NCBI GenBank assembly: GCA_017934185.1
Contig: JAGBJY010000060.1
Location: 1 to 64,000 of the forward strand
Direction of reading: 5' to 3'
Length of the DNA stretch: 64,000 nt
Origin: Bacteroidales bacterium
Lineage (GTDB): Bacteria > Bacteroidota > Bacteroidia > Bacteroidales > UBA932
In this document: positions 34,909 to 44,600 of the stretch, one piece after another
Numbering within the stretch: position 1 is the first letter of the stretch
Layout of the letters: each line of letters begins with the position of its first letter
Translations under genes and position numbers: made by a program
The notes under the pieces: model-generated
The model's database searches: none
The model's input: the letters and a program-made list of their open reading frames with translations, nothing else
What the model was told of the DNA's origin: nothing

Positions 34909-36348
34909 ATGAAAAGTAGTATTCACATACAGGAAGAAGCAGCACGCTGCCTTTTGTGCGCAGACGCGCCATGCAGCGCCGCTTGTCCGGATGGAGATCC
35001 GGCAAGGGCCCTTCGCGCCATCCGCTTTGGTAATGAAAAAATGGCCGCTGCGTGGCTGAAAGACTGTTCCGAAGGTGATTTGGCCGTGGCAGAACAGCTC
35101 TGCATCCATTATGACCATCCCATCCGCATCCGGGAAATCGCGAGGGCGCTCCCTGTCATGCCCGGCTACGACCGGGCATCCCTTGCCATCGACTTCTGCG
35201 GCATTCCCTGTGAGAATCCTTTCTTCCTGGCCTCCTCGGCCGTATCCACCAACTACGACATGGTAGCCCGGGCCTTTGAAGCCGGATGGGCTGGGGTCTT
35301 CTACAAGACCATCTGCCTGCAGGATATCAACGAGGTGTCGCCCCGCTTCGACGCAGTAAAGCGCCCCGGCGGCGGTTTTACCGGCTTCCGCAACATGGAA
35401 CAGCTGTCGGAAAACCCCGTTGAAATGGACTTCGACATCCTCCATCGGCTCAAAGTGAATTACCCCACCAAGGTAGTTGTGGCCTCCATCATGGGCCAGA
35501 CCGACGAGCAGTGGATTGAGCTCGCAAAGATGGCCGAAGGAGCCGGTGTGGATGCCATCGAACTCAACTTCTCCTGTCCGCAGATGCGCCTGGCCGGAAT
35601 GGGCAGCGACGTGGGCCAGAACCCGGAGATGGTGGCCTTCCTTACGGCATACGTGAAGCAATCAGTCAAGATCCCGGTCATCCCCAAAATGACACCGAAT
35701 GTGGCTTCCATGACGCCGGTTGCCATGTCCGCCCATCTTGCCGGGGCCGACGGCATATCGGCCATCAACACCATCAAATCCGTGACGATGGGAGGAGAAG
35801 TGTCCGGCAAGAAGACCATTTCCGGCTATTCCGGAAAGGCGGTGAAGCCCATCGCCCTCCGCTTCATCCTGGAGATGGCGGCCAATCCGGTCATGAAGAA
35901 TGTCCAGCTCAGCGGTATCGGCGGAATTGAGACCTGGCTGGATGCGCTGGAGTTTATCCAGCTGGGCTGCCGGAACGTCCAGGTATGTACGGCCGTGATG
36001 GAATACGGCTACAGGATTATCGACGATCTGATTCTGGGTCTTCAGAATTATCTTTCGGAGCGGGGCGTTTCCCGCCTGGATGCCATCGTTGGCGAGAAGA
36101 TTCAGGACTTCGTAAGGCCGAAAGACCTGGACCGCGAAACGATGGTTTATCCTGTTATTGACCGGGAAGTCTGTATCGGCTGCGGCAGGTGTTACACCTC
36201 CTGCAAAGACGGCGGCCACCAGGCCATCGCCTTCGGTGAAGACCGCAGGCCCCGCATACTGGGCCAGAAGTGTGTCGGCTGCCACCTATGCCGCCTGGTT
36301 TGCCCTACCGGCGCCATCGGCACGGCAAAACGAATTCAGAAGAAGTAA
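34909..36348 (+). CDS. preA: Dihydropyrimidine dehydrogenase-like PreA with PreT-like N-terminal cysteine segment
   Basis: A 479-residue protein. Residues about 85-390 form a DHOD-like FMN barrel with the catalytic-Cys motif ELNFSCPQ and GMGSDVGQ. The C-terminus has two 4Fe-4S motifs (CIGCGRCYTSCKDGG near 422, CVGCHLCRLVCPTG near 452). PreA normally works with PreT, which brings NADH electrons, to reduce uracil and thymine. Here the first about 75 residues (CLLCADAPCSAACPDGDP) look like the iron-sulfur N-terminus of PreT or GltD, and no PreT FAD/NAD part is adjacent. So one polypeptide carries the PreT-type cluster segment plus PreA. Electron donor is unknown. Confidence 0.85.
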   Translation: MKSSIHIQEEAARCLLCADAPCSAACPDGDPARALRAIRFGNEKMAAAWLKDCSEGDLAVAEQLCIHYDHPIRIREIARALPVMPGYDRASLAIDFCGIPCENPFFLASSAVSTNYDMVARAFEAGWAGVFYKTICLQDINEVSPRFDAVKRPGGGFTGFRNMEQLSENPVEMDFDILHRLKVNYPTKVVVASIMGQTDEQWIELAKMAEGAGVDAIELNFSCPQMRLAGMGSDVGQNPEMVAFLTAYVKQSVKIPVIPKMTPNVASMTPVAMSAHLAGADGISAINTIKSVTMGGEVSGKKTISGYSGKAVKPIALRFILEMAANPVMKNVQLSGIGGIETWLDALEFIQLGCRNVQVCTAVMEYGYRIIDDLILGLQNYLSERGVSRLDAIVGEKIQDFVRPKDLDRETMVYPVIDREVCIGCGRCYTSCKDGGHQAIAFGEDRRPRILGQKCVGCHLCRLVCPTGAIGTAKRIQKK

Positions 36349-36356
36349 TTCCAGAT

Positions 36357-37478
36357 ATGAAAACAACAAAGGTACAACTGTCTGTATTCTGCATATTTGC
36401 GCTTATTACAGCTTGTAAACACGAAGAATACGATATTACCAAGGGGATTGATACACAGGTAACCCTCTTTGGCGATGAGGTGAGCCTTCCCATCGCCGAT
36501 ATCGGCCCTGTCACGCCCAAAGAGCTCCTTGGGGACATTGACCTGGGAGAGACCCTGGGGGGAATGTTTAAAGAAGACGAAGAGGGGTATCTTGTAGTGG
36601 AAAAGGAAGACTTCCTTTATAGCAATCCGGTCCTGCTCCTTTATATGGGGCTTCAAGACCCCACCCAGCCTTCGGATATCCCTCTGGATGACTTCTCCGC
36701 GGCCCCTGGGGAATCTTTGGCCACGCTCACCGGGCTGGGGTTAACGCCGGCACTGCAGGAATTCTCCCTCTATGCCGGGAATCCGCTTACGGAAAAAATG
36801 GCCGTTTCCGGAAAGATTACATTCTCGGAAGGTCTTGCTTCCCAAACGTTTTCCAAAGAGGCGATTTCGGCACAGGCCGATAAAGAAGTTTTCTTCCAAA
36901 CTGCCATCACAGACGGAGAGCCCCTTGACAGCTTCAACGCCGAACAGATGACCCTTCATTTGCCGGCAAACGTTCTGGAAAAGGACCCGCTGGGGGGCTG
37001 GAGTTCCGTTTCCCTGGGCTATCATTATAAGGCTTATCTTGCGCTTGGAAGCGATTTCCCGGAAGGCTTGGAATTTCCCGTTGATAATCTGAATGTCCCG
37101 CTTGGAAAGTATAAGGTGAAAGAGGCCCGCATCCGTGCCGAGGTGTCTAACGAAATTCCGCTCACCCTGGTGCTGGAAAACGTAGCGGTCATGACCCGGG
37201 AAACTGACGAAGAGGGGAATGAACAAGTTGTTGTATGTGAGGATGTTAGTGTTACCTCGAACATCACTGTTTCCTCCGGCTCCTCCGGCGCTCCGGCAGT
37301 TTCTCCGATAGAAATTGTCATCAAGGCCGATGAGGGGACCATTCCGGACATTGCCGGCCTTCGGCTGAGCCTTTCCGTCAAAGCTCCGGTAGGAGTGTCA
37401 GACCATCGGCTCAATATGAACCAGGCAGTTTCTTTTAACCATGTCCGCGCTACGGTTTATGGCGGCATAACGCTTTAG
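36357..37478 (+). CDS. Lipoprotein of unknown function, paired with DUF5723 barrel
   Basis: A 373-residue lipoprotein (FALITAC, Cys20). The mature part is beta-rich with repeated LPIADIG- and GLGLTPAL-type stretches and looks like a surface or periplasmic adhesin-like fold; no named family is recognised. ATG 36357 is 8 bp after preA and avoids a long upstream extension into preA. The outer-membrane DUF5723 gene follows by 5 bp, a common lipoprotein-barrel pairing in Bacteroidales. Confidence 0.7.
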   Translation: MKTTKVQLSVFCIFALITACKHEEYDITKGIDTQVTLFGDEVSLPIADIGPVTPKELLGDIDLGETLGGMFKEDEEGYLVVEKEDFLYSNPVLLLYMGLQDPTQPSDIPLDDFSAAPGESLATLTGLGLTPALQEFSLYAGNPLTEKMAVSGKITFSEGLASQTFSKEAISAQADKEVFFQTAITDGEPLDSFNAEQMTLHLPANVLEKDPLGGWSSVSLGYHYKAYLALGSDFPEGLEFPVDNLNVPLGKYKVKEARIRAEVSNEIPLTLVLENVAVMTRETDEEGNEQVVVCEDVSVTSNITVSSGSSGAPAVSPIEIVIKADEGTIPDIAGLRLSLSVKAPVGVSDHRLNMNQAVSFNHVRATVYGGITL

Positions 37479-37483
37479 AGCCT

Positions 37484-38803
37484 ATGAAAAAGACAGTATT
37501 GTTCATCCTATGCTTTTTTGCCCTGAGTTCGCTCACAAGGGCGCAAGACTTCCGCAATCCGGCACAGACAGCCTTTCTGGAGAAAGGCTTTGTCCGCATT
37601 GGGGAATACAACTCCACCAGCAGGAACAATGTAGGAGCCTCCTCTTTCCTCTTTCCCTCCGGGGATAAACTGGTGACAGGCCTCCATGCTTCGGTGAGCG
37701 CCGATGCCTTCCTGGGCGGGCTCAAGACATTGAGCAGCCTCTATAGCCAGATAGATTATAATCTGGTGTCGTATGGATGGAAAGGCTCCCGTGGTTTCCA
37801 TACTGTGGAGATTGGGGTAAAGGAGAATAGCGGGCTCAGCGTCCCCAAAGAGGTTTTCCTCCTGCTGAAAACCGGTACGGCCAGCTCACCCTACGACCTG
37901 TCTGCCATGCGGGCCTTCGGGAACTTGTATGGCGAAATTGCTTATGGTTACTCCCTGCCCCTTTCTGACAAACTGTCCATTGGCGGCCGGGCAAAGCTCC
38001 TGGTGGGCCTTAACAGTGTGGATGTGCTCACCCGAAAGTTCGAGTTTTCCACCACGGAGCAGCAGTATGTGCTGGACCTCGATGCCGATATCGACCTCAC
38101 CAACCGCAACAAGAAAATCAATACGGACGAAGAGGGGTATCTGAATTATGCGTCTTTTACCGGAAAAGGAAGACTGGGGATTCCTACAGGTGCGGGTCTT
38201 GCCCTGGATCTGGGGCTGGTGTGGAAACCGTTCCGCGGCTTTACGGCGGAAGCCTCTCTTCTGGATTTAGGCGGCATTTTGTGGTACTATGGAAACGGCG
38301 GCAAGTCGTCCGGCTCCTATACCTTTGAGGGGCTGAAGGATTTGGGAATGGAGGAATTGAAAGAGGAGAACATTGGTGAGAAACTCCGGGAGCTGCGGGA
38401 CGAGGTCCTGGGCGTTGTCCGCCCCAAGGCCGTGAACGGCTACTGCAAAGCGAAAGCCATACCGCTTACCGCAAAGCTTGGCGCCAGCTATTCCATGCCC
38501 TTTTGGGAGCCTTTGTCCGTGAATGCTACAGGCCTTTATACCGGCTACCGTTTCTGTGCTCCCTACTGGGAGGCACGGGGTGGAGCGGAGGTATCGCTCC
38601 CCGGAATTGCCAGTTTCGGCCTCAATGCCGGTTGCGGCAGCTACGGTTTTGTATGGGGGGTAAGAAGCAGCGTCAACTTCCTGTCGTTCCAGCTCTATGC
38701 AAGCTATGAAAACGGAGTGGGAGGCACGATTCCTTATGAAAGCATTCCGCTCAAGGCCAATAACAAGCGCCTGGTAGTGGGGCTGCTTTATCTGATAAAG
38801 TGA
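37484..38803 (+). CDS. DUF5723-like outer-membrane protein
   Basis: A 439-residue exported barrel with signal peptide (FFALSSLTRAQ). Glycine- and aromatic-rich strands match the DUF5723 type (NPAQTAFLEKGFVRIGEYN at the start, LSIGGRAKLLVGL in the middle, LVVGLLYLIK at the end). The family is restricted to Bacteroidota and uncharacterised. It is the last gene of the run starting at 31678. Confidence 0.75.
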   Translation: MKKTVLFILCFFALSSLTRAQDFRNPAQTAFLEKGFVRIGEYNSTSRNNVGASSFLFPSGDKLVTGLHASVSADAFLGGLKTLSSLYSQIDYNLVSYGWKGSRGFHTVEIGVKENSGLSVPKEVFLLLKTGTASSPYDLSAMRAFGNLYGEIAYGYSLPLSDKLSIGGRAKLLVGLNSVDVLTRKFEFSTTEQQYVLDLDADIDLTNRNKKINTDEEGYLNYASFTGKGRLGIPTGAGLALDLGLVWKPFRGFTAEASLLDLGGILWYYGNGGKSSGSYTFEGLKDLGMEELKEENIGEKLRELRDEVLGVVRPKAVNGYCKAKAIPLTAKLGASYSMPFWEPLSVNATGLYTGYRFCAPYWEARGGAEVSLPGIASFGLNAGCGSYGFVWGVRSSVNFLSFQLYASYENGVGGTIPYESIPLKANNKRLVVGLLYLIK

Positions 38804-38871
38804 TTAAAGCTTTGTTGCTGTAATTTTATCGCTTGCTCTAGACGGTACAATAATTGCAGCAAAAAAATGCC

Positions 38872-39228
38872 ATGCGCAAATGGTTGAACATGATTGCCGT
38901 TTTGGGCCTGCTGAGTCTGTTGATTCCGCAGGTGGCGGGGATTTCAGTAACCCGTTGCGCACATTCCGGCCATATTTCGCTGGCCGAATTTCCTGCCAAT
39001 ATGGATTGCGGTATGAGCAGCGACTCAGACTGCATGCAGCATTTTTCTTTCAAAGTCTCGGGCTTTTCCCTGGATGATTCCGGCATCGAATTCAATCCGC
39101 CGCAGTTGACGGCAGTTTTTCCTGTTCTTACGGTAATCCATACCGCTTCGGCTGTCACTTTTCACCCGGCCATTCAGGCATCACCGCCGGGGGCTGTTTC
39201 ACCTTCATTTCTCCCTCTCAGGAATTGA
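38872..39228 (+). CDS. Small exported HYC_CC_PP-like protein
   Basis: A 118-residue protein with an N-terminal membrane/signal segment (IAVLGLLSLLIPQVAG), a Cys/His-rich middle (RCAHSGH, MDCGMSSDSDCMQH) and a Pro-rich tail with NPPQ. This resembles the HYC_CC_PP proteins found before metal-linked TonB receptors in Bacteroidota, although the HYC motif itself is changed here. Start at ATG 38872; a TTG at 38854 would extend by six residues. Context with a TonB receptor and a secreted HMA protein supports metal (probably copper) handling. Confidence 0.65.
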   Translation: MRKWLNMIAVLGLLSLLIPQVAGISVTRCAHSGHISLAEFPANMDCGMSSDSDCMQHFSFKVSGFSLDDSGIEFNPPQLTAVFPVLTVIHTASAVTFHPAIQASPPGAVSPSFLPLRN

Positions 39229-39284
39229 GCTTGGCTGCAATTACCTTACGTAAGACGCAGTTTAACGCATTAATTCCTTTTTGA

Positions 39285-41287
39285 ATGAGAAAATACTTTC
39301 TATTCGCCTGGCTTTTCTGTATCCACGGAGCCATGGCCCTTGCCCAAGTGGAGACAAGCGGCATCTACGGAGAACGGGCCGATTCTTTGGAAGCAGCCGT
39401 ATTCACCAGCCGCACCACTGCCAATTACCTTTCCAAGGGGAAGGAACTTCGCACGGAGGTTATCTCATCGGCCGGCCTCATGAAAATGGCCTGCTGCACC
39501 TTGGCAGAGAGTTTTGAGAATTCTGCCAGCGTGACGGTAGGGTATGCCGATGCCACCACCGGCGCCCGCCAGATACGCCTCCTGGGTCTTTCCGGCATCT
39601 ATACCCAGATGCTGGACGAGAACCGTCCCACCCTTCGCGGCATCACCGCCCCGTACGGCCTCTCCTATATGCCCGGCCCCTGGCTGGAAAGCATCCAGGT
39701 GGGGAAAGGTTCGCCTTCCGTAGTGAACGGAACAGAATCCATTACCGGTTCCATCAACCTGGAACACCACAAGCCCACAGACGGAAAGCCGCTTTTTCTG
39801 AACGCCTCCGTCATGAACGACACCAAGACGGACTTCAATGTCACATCTTCCCTGCAGGTGGCCGACAATCTGTATACGGTTCTTATGGGCCACGTGGACG
39901 GCAATTTCCGCACCTATGACATGAACGGGGACGGATTTGACGATGAGCCCCGCCTCCTGCAGGTGAACGCTGCCAACCGCTGGCTCTGGTATTCCCCCGA
40001 TGTCCAGGTGCGCTGGGGCATCCGCTATATCCATGACAGGCGCCGGGGCGGCCAGACGGACGGGCAGTGGAAGTCGGACATCGGCAACAACCTGGCGGGG
40101 GCGTATGTGAAAATCGGCCGTTCCCTCAGGGAAGACGGCTCTTCCAGCATTGCCCTCGTGGCCGATTACTCCCTCCAGAAAAGTGCTTCCACCTTTGGCC
40201 AGAATTTGTATAACGCGCAGCAGCACAGCGCTTTTGCCAATCTTATCTATCACAATGCCTTCTCTGAGGCCCATGACCTGACGGCCGGCATCAATGCCAC
40301 TGTTGACGGGTTGCGTGAAGATATCCGGGGCGGGGGCCAGCATTGGGACGGCGTTAAGCAAACGCTTTTGCAGATAGCGCCATACGCAGAGTACACTTTC
40401 CGGCAGGCGGAGCTCCTTTCCGTGATTGCCGGCTTCAGCGGCACCCTTATTCCGGGACATGGTTTCTATCCCGTTCCCCGGCTTACGGTGAAGTATCAGC
40501 CGGTGGAGGCCCTGGTTTTCAGGCTCAACGGCGGCAGGGGAGTGCGCTTTTCGCATCCGGTGGCCGACAACATCGGCATTCTGTCTACGGGAAAAGCCAT
40601 TTCCGGAGACCTCTCCCGTCGGCTTTTGGAAGATGCCTGGACCTTCGGCGGCAACGCAACCTATTATTTCAATGAAAGTACCTACCTGAGCCTGGATTAC
40701 TTCCATACGCGTTTTGTGCAGGCCCTCCTGGCAGACCGGGAAGGGGCGGCCGACATTGCCCTCTACTCTTTGGACGGGCACCCTGCCTGGTCGGGCAACC
40801 TCCAGGCCGATTTCAATATCGAACCCGTGGAACGGCTCACTTTCACCCTTACCGGCCGATATACCCATGCCCGCGTCTGGCAACCCTCTGGCGAGGTTAG
40901 GGAACTGCCTTTGACTTCCCGCTTCAAAGCCGTTTTCAATGCCCAGTTCAGGACCCGGGCCAACCGCTGGATTTTCGATTTTACGGCATCGCTGAACGGT
41001 TCTACCCGGGTGTATGATTTCATGAAGGAGCTCAGGGACACAGGCGGGATGCTGCTGTATCCGGAAGGCCGCACGCCGGTGTATCCGCTGCTCTATGCGC
41101 AGATTACCCGCCGCTTCCGGGGCTTTGACATCTATGTTGGCGGTGAAACCTCACCGGTTCCATGCAGATGCATCCTGTAACGGATGCCGATACTCCCTTT
41201 GCCAGCACCTTTGACGCTGCATCTGTCTGGGGGCCCCTGATGGGTGCCAAGTTTTATGCGGGTGTGCGTTTAACTATTTGGAAATAA
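39285..41287 (+). pseudogene. TonB-dependent receptor with a 1-base frameshift near the 3' end
   Basis: Outer-membrane receptor with signal peptide, a plug domain (SIQVGKGSPSVVNGTESITG near residue 140) and a 22-strand-type barrel. As read, it stops at 41180 (631 residues, ending SPVPCRCIL). In the next frame the sequence continues with a normal receptor C-terminus, VWGPLMGAKFYAGVRLTIW and a stop at 41285-41287. Adding one A to the AAA run at 41146-41148 (GAAACC to GAAAACC, giving GENLTGS) rejoins them. The last strands are needed for barrel insertion, so the gene is non-functional unless this is a homopolymer sequencing error or a slippage site. Neighbours suggest a metal complex as substrate. 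Confidence 0.85.
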
Positions 41288-41300
41288 ATATTTTAGTGAT

Positions 41301-41627
41301 ATGAAAAAGATTGTTGCTCTCCTTGTGCTTACGCTTCTTGGCGTAGCTGCATTCTCGGCCTTTGCCGCCAAACCCAAACAGAAAACAGAAACTGTTACCT
41401 ACGTGGTGAACATGCACTGCCAGAACTGCGTGAACAAACTCACCGACAACCTCTCTTTCCTGAAGGGGGTGGAGGATTTCAAGATATCCCTGAAGGACAA
41501 AACCATCACCATCAAGTTCAACCCCGCCAAAGTGCAGGAGCAGAAGTTTGTGGAAACCATTGAGAAACTGGGGTATACGGTTACTAAAATCCTGCCGGAC
41601 TCTTCTTCTCCGTCCAGCAGCTTCTAA
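41301..41627 (+). CDS. Secreted heavy-metal-associated (HMA) domain protein
   Basis: A 108-residue protein: signal peptide (LLVLTLLGVAAFSAFAA) then one HMA fold with the metal-binding loop MHCQNC near residues 38-43 and a Ser-rich tail. HMA domains bind copper(I) or similar soft metals. It starts 14 bp after the restored TonB-receptor stop, so the receptor, the small Cys/His protein and this one form a metal-handling operon in the cell envelope. Confidence 0.85.
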   Translation: MKKIVALLVLTLLGVAAFSAFAAKPKQKTETVTYVVNMHCQNCVNKLTDNLSFLKGVEDFKISLKDKTITIKFNPAKVQEQKFVETIEKLGYTVTKILPDSSSPSSSF

Positions 41628-41726
41628 TTATTTTAGCCTCAGCGTTGTGGTTAACGCTTGCAAAGCTCTGAAACAAACTTGCACACTTCGGGGAAAGTTA
41701 CGAACTTTGCAGGGAAAGACGAACCC

Positions 41727-42128
41727 ATGAAAACCATTGAAGTTGTTGCTGCCATCATCCGGAAAGGGAACAAGATATTTGCCACCCAGCGGGGCTATGG
41801 AGACTGGAAGGACTACTGGGAATACCCAGGCGGCAAGGTGGAACCGGGAGAGACGCCTCCACAGGCCCTTGTCCGTGAAATCCGTGAGGAACTGGACACG
41901 GAAATCAGTGTCCAGAAGTTCCTCTGCACAATAGAATGGGACTATCCCGCCTTCCATCTTACCATGCACTGCTACATCTGCTCCCTGCTCACGGAGCTGT
42001 TGCATCTGAACGAGCACGAAGCGGCCCGCTGGCTCTCTGCCGACAATCTGGGCAGCGTAAACTGGCTTCCGGCCGATTACCAGCTCATCCCTCTGATTCA
42101 GAAGGAACTACAGGTTCAGCAAGACTAA
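41727..42128 (+). CDS. MutT-type NUDIX hydrolase
   Basis: A 133-residue NUDIX pyrophosphohydrolase with a complete Nudix box (GGKVEPGETPPQALVREI followed by REELD) near residues 34-56. The N-terminal VVAAIIRKGNKIFATQRGYG and the compact size fit the 8-oxo-dGTP/dCTP-type MutT group that sanitises nucleotide pools. ATG 41727 excludes a 23-residue extension with no homology-like pattern. Confidence 0.88.
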   Translation: MKTIEVVAAIIRKGNKIFATQRGYGDWKDYWEYPGGKVEPGETPPQALVREIREELDTEISVQKFLCTIEWDYPAFHLTMHCYICSLLTELLHLNEHEAARWLSADNLGSVNWLPADYQLIPLIQKELQVQQD

Positions 42129-42140
42129 AATCCTTGAAAA

Positions 42141-42806
42141 ATGAAAGCAGAACATAAAACTTGGTTGTCAACCTTCCTGGCCGGATTCCTGGCAACGGTA
42201 CTGGGCATTGTTCTCACCTTCGGCCTGGAAAGCCTTATCAGCTCTTCCAAGCGGGCCAAAACCGCCCACCTGCTGGCCGGATAAATTGTGGGGAACATGG
42301 AGAGGACATATCGGCAACTTCATGAGTATCAAGAGATTTATGATAAAATTGACTCAACCTCCATGTGCCTTCACCTGGCCATCCTTGCCGATACGCTGGA
42401 CCGCGTGGATGACAAGATTGTCGTTGACTTCCTGAACCTCTCGCTTTCCGAGTATGTCCAGGCCGATACGGACAACGGGATGGATGCCTACAGGGCCGAG
42501 ATTCTGAACACCATCGGCAACGTGGAACTCATCGGCCATATAGACCAGTTCTATTCATACGCCCGGCAGTATGCCGCCGTTTCCTCGCAGGTCATCGACC
42601 AGAAGCGCGTGGTGGCCGACAATATCTATTCCCATTTCTACGGGGTTTTGGATGCGACGGACCGGGATTATGTCCGGTACCTGCATGAACTGGACGAGTT
42701 CAATATCTACTATTCCAGAATGCAGAATGTCAGGGCTTCGCTGGAAGAAATCGGGGAAGCCATGGCCGGAGAACTGGAAGCCTGCAAGGCCGTTCTCAAA
42801 CTTTAG
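42141..42806 (+). pseudogene. Membrane-anchored helical protein interrupted by one stop codon
   Basis: From ATG 42141 the frame gives MKAEHKTWLSTFLAGFLATV with a single membrane helix, then hits TAA at 42282-42284 after 47 residues. The same frame continues without another stop to 42806 (IVGNMERTYRQLHEYQEIYD and onward), 174 codons of helical sequence. One base change (for example CAA to TAA) accounts for it. The helical domain would sit outside the inner membrane. No known family is recognised. A shortened soluble product could start at ATG 42297. Confidence 0.72.
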
Positions 42807-42819
42807 TCTTCAGCCCCGT

Positions 42820-43392
42820 TTATTGTTCGTCTATTCCGTTGGCACGGCGGATGCCATCGACTTTCTTTTCAAAGCGGTTCACCCCGGCAACGGCCACGAT
42901 ATAGCCAACGCCGTTGAGGATAATGCCGACACCGATAAGGGTGGAGAGCGTTGCGGCCGTAACATCCGGGTTGCGGAGGCCAAGGCATCCGAGGACGGCT
43001 CCGGCAATGCCAAGAAGCAGCAGGCTCCACCACATGGGGAAGCCCACGCGCTTGAAATCGAAGCTGTCAACGGCAATGATAATGCCCTCAATCATCACCC
43101 AAAGGGCAAAGACCACCGGGAGCGAGAAAGCTACAAAGAGGTTGTGTCCCAGGAAGATGCAGCCGATGAGGATGTCAAGGATACCGGACAGCATTCTTGA
43201 GCCGCTGTTGGGCAGGAACGCCTGTGTCTGGAATGTGAAAATGAGTTTGGTGATACCCGAAAAAAGGGTAAAACAGCCAATGAGCCAGGCGGTTGCGAAG
43301 AGGGTTTCGGCCGGATTGCAGATGCACACCACGCCAAGGGCTACCAGCAGGGCCCCTGCCAGGCAAAGCCAGATTTTAGTACTTGTTTTCAT
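42820..43392 (-). CDS. HdeD/DUF308-like membrane protein
   Basis: A 190-residue protein with six membrane helices, of the DUF308/HdeD group (LIGCFTLFSGITKLIF, MLSGILDILIGCIFLGHNLF, LLLLGIAGAVLGCLGLRNPD, GVGIILNGVGYIVAVAGVN). HdeD in E. coli is linked to acid and density stress; function here is unknown. ATG 43392 (MKTSTKIW) is fixed by identity with the start of the deleted copy at 27023-27202. It carries the 7-bp direct repeats at which that copy was shortened. Confidence 0.8.
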   Translation of the reverse strand: MKTSTKIWLCLAGALLVALGVVCICNPAETLFATAWLIGCFTLFSGITKLIFTFQTQAFLPNSGSRMLSGILDILIGCIFLGHNLFVAFSLPVVFALWVMIEGIIIAVDSFDFKRVGFPMWWSLLLLGIAGAVLGCLGLRNPDVTAATLSTLIGVGIILNGVGYIVAVAGVNRFEKKVDGIRRANGIDEQ

Positions 43393-43511
43393 ACGGGATA
43401 CGGGTTTATGTCTGTTTCCACGAAAATAACTATTTTCCACGACAACTCCAAATGCCATGCATTATATCCGGTGCAACAGGGAATGATATGGACTAGCGTG
43501 AAGATTCGGAA

Positions 43512-44435
43512 CTAATGCATCGGGTAGGCTATTTGACAGGCTCGCACCGAGTCGCGGTAGTCCGACGGCGACATTCCCACCAGCCGTTTGAAATAGCGGC
43601 CAAAAATGGATTGGGACTGGAAATTGAGGTCAAAGGCGATTTGCTGAATGGTATTTACGGTAGAGGACAATTGGGCCTTGGCATCCAGAATGACGGAATC
43701 TTCAATCCATTGCATGGCCGATTTCCCACTGGCGCTTTTGATGAGCGTGGTCATGTATTTTGCCGATATATTCATTTTGTCAGCGTAAAACGCAACGTCG
43801 CGATGCTCGCGGTAATGGATCTTCACTAGTTTCAAGAACTCCATCATGGCTTTCTGCTGCCGCTGCTGGGTTTCATCTTCTGCAGAAGGCTCAATAATCC
43901 ACCCGACCAGCAAGTAAAACAGTTTTATCAAAAGGCCGAATGCTTCTTCCATATTCAGATTGGAATCCTGCGCCTGCATCAGATTATGGAGAAGGGTGAC
44001 CATCGAATGGAAAAGGGCGGCAGCACGGTCATCCAATTGGCTGAGGGGCGTGCTTTCCACGCGCTTACTGAATAGATAGGCATCACCTATGTTCATGCGG
44101 GAGAGGAAACGCTCTGACATCACTATAAAGGTACCCTTGAAATCTTTACTGATTGAATGGGAGGCAACGATTTCTCCGGGGATGGCTACAAGAAGTGAGT
44201 TCTTCTGAAGATGCACCGGACGCAGGTTTACGGAGCCGTAACCGTCGCCCTCACTACACAAAATGACGATGAGTTGCGTAAGTTTGTAAGGTTCCCAGTT
44301 GGCATGGAAATGGGGATTATGCAGGATAAGTATATCATCGCGGAAACGCTCAAACCAATCGGTCCGCGCCAAATCGATGAGGGACATTTGCTGGTATTCG
44401 AGCTGCTTTTGGTTGAATTTGTCGTTGCGTGTCAT
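43512..44435 (-). CDS. AraC-family transcriptional regulator
   Basis: A 307-residue cytoplasmic regulator: N-terminal cupin-like sensing part (about 30-170) and C-terminal double helix-turn-helix (about 205-300; FYADKMNISAKYMTTLIKSA and IQQIAFDLNFQSQSIFGRYF, then MSPSDYRD). It is divergent from the DUF4493/PCMD operon across a 165-bp region with promoters for both directions, so it likely controls that operon. No effector is evident. Confidence 0.88.
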   Translation of the reverse strand: MTRNDKFNQKQLEYQQMSLIDLARTDWFERFRDDILILHNPHFHANWEPYKLTQLIVILCSEGDGYGSVNLRPVHLQKNSLLVAIPGEIVASHSISKDFKGTFIVMSERFLSRMNIGDAYLFSKRVESTPLSQLDDRAAALFHSMVTLLHNLMQAQDSNLNMEEAFGLLIKLFYLLVGWIIEPSAEDETQQRQQKAMMEFLKLVKIHYREHRDVAFYADKMNISAKYMTTLIKSASGKSAMQWIEDSVILDAKAQLSSTVNTIQQIAFDLNFQSQSIFGRYFKRLVGMSPSDYRDSVRACQIAYPMH

Positions 44436-44457
44436 AAGCTTATGAGCAATTTGTTTA

Positions 44458-44560
44458 CAAAATTAAACAATTTTTCCACATTAAGATTCGAAAAAGGAAG
44501 AATCGCACAACAATTGGGAAGTATTGTGAACAAAAAAGCCACAATTATGCAGTATTTTTG
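44458..44560. promoter_or_regulatory. Divergent promoters (araC-type gene / DUF4493 operon)
   Basis: Minus-strand TAATTTTG (44465-44458) faces the regulator; plus-strand TATTTTTG (44553-44560) faces the surface operon. The approximately 90 bp between is A/T-rich, the likely binding region for the AraC protein. Confidence 0.55.
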
Positions 44561-44600
44561 CCGCTTGAAAAATAGGTTAGTTATTAAAGAAGATTACAGT

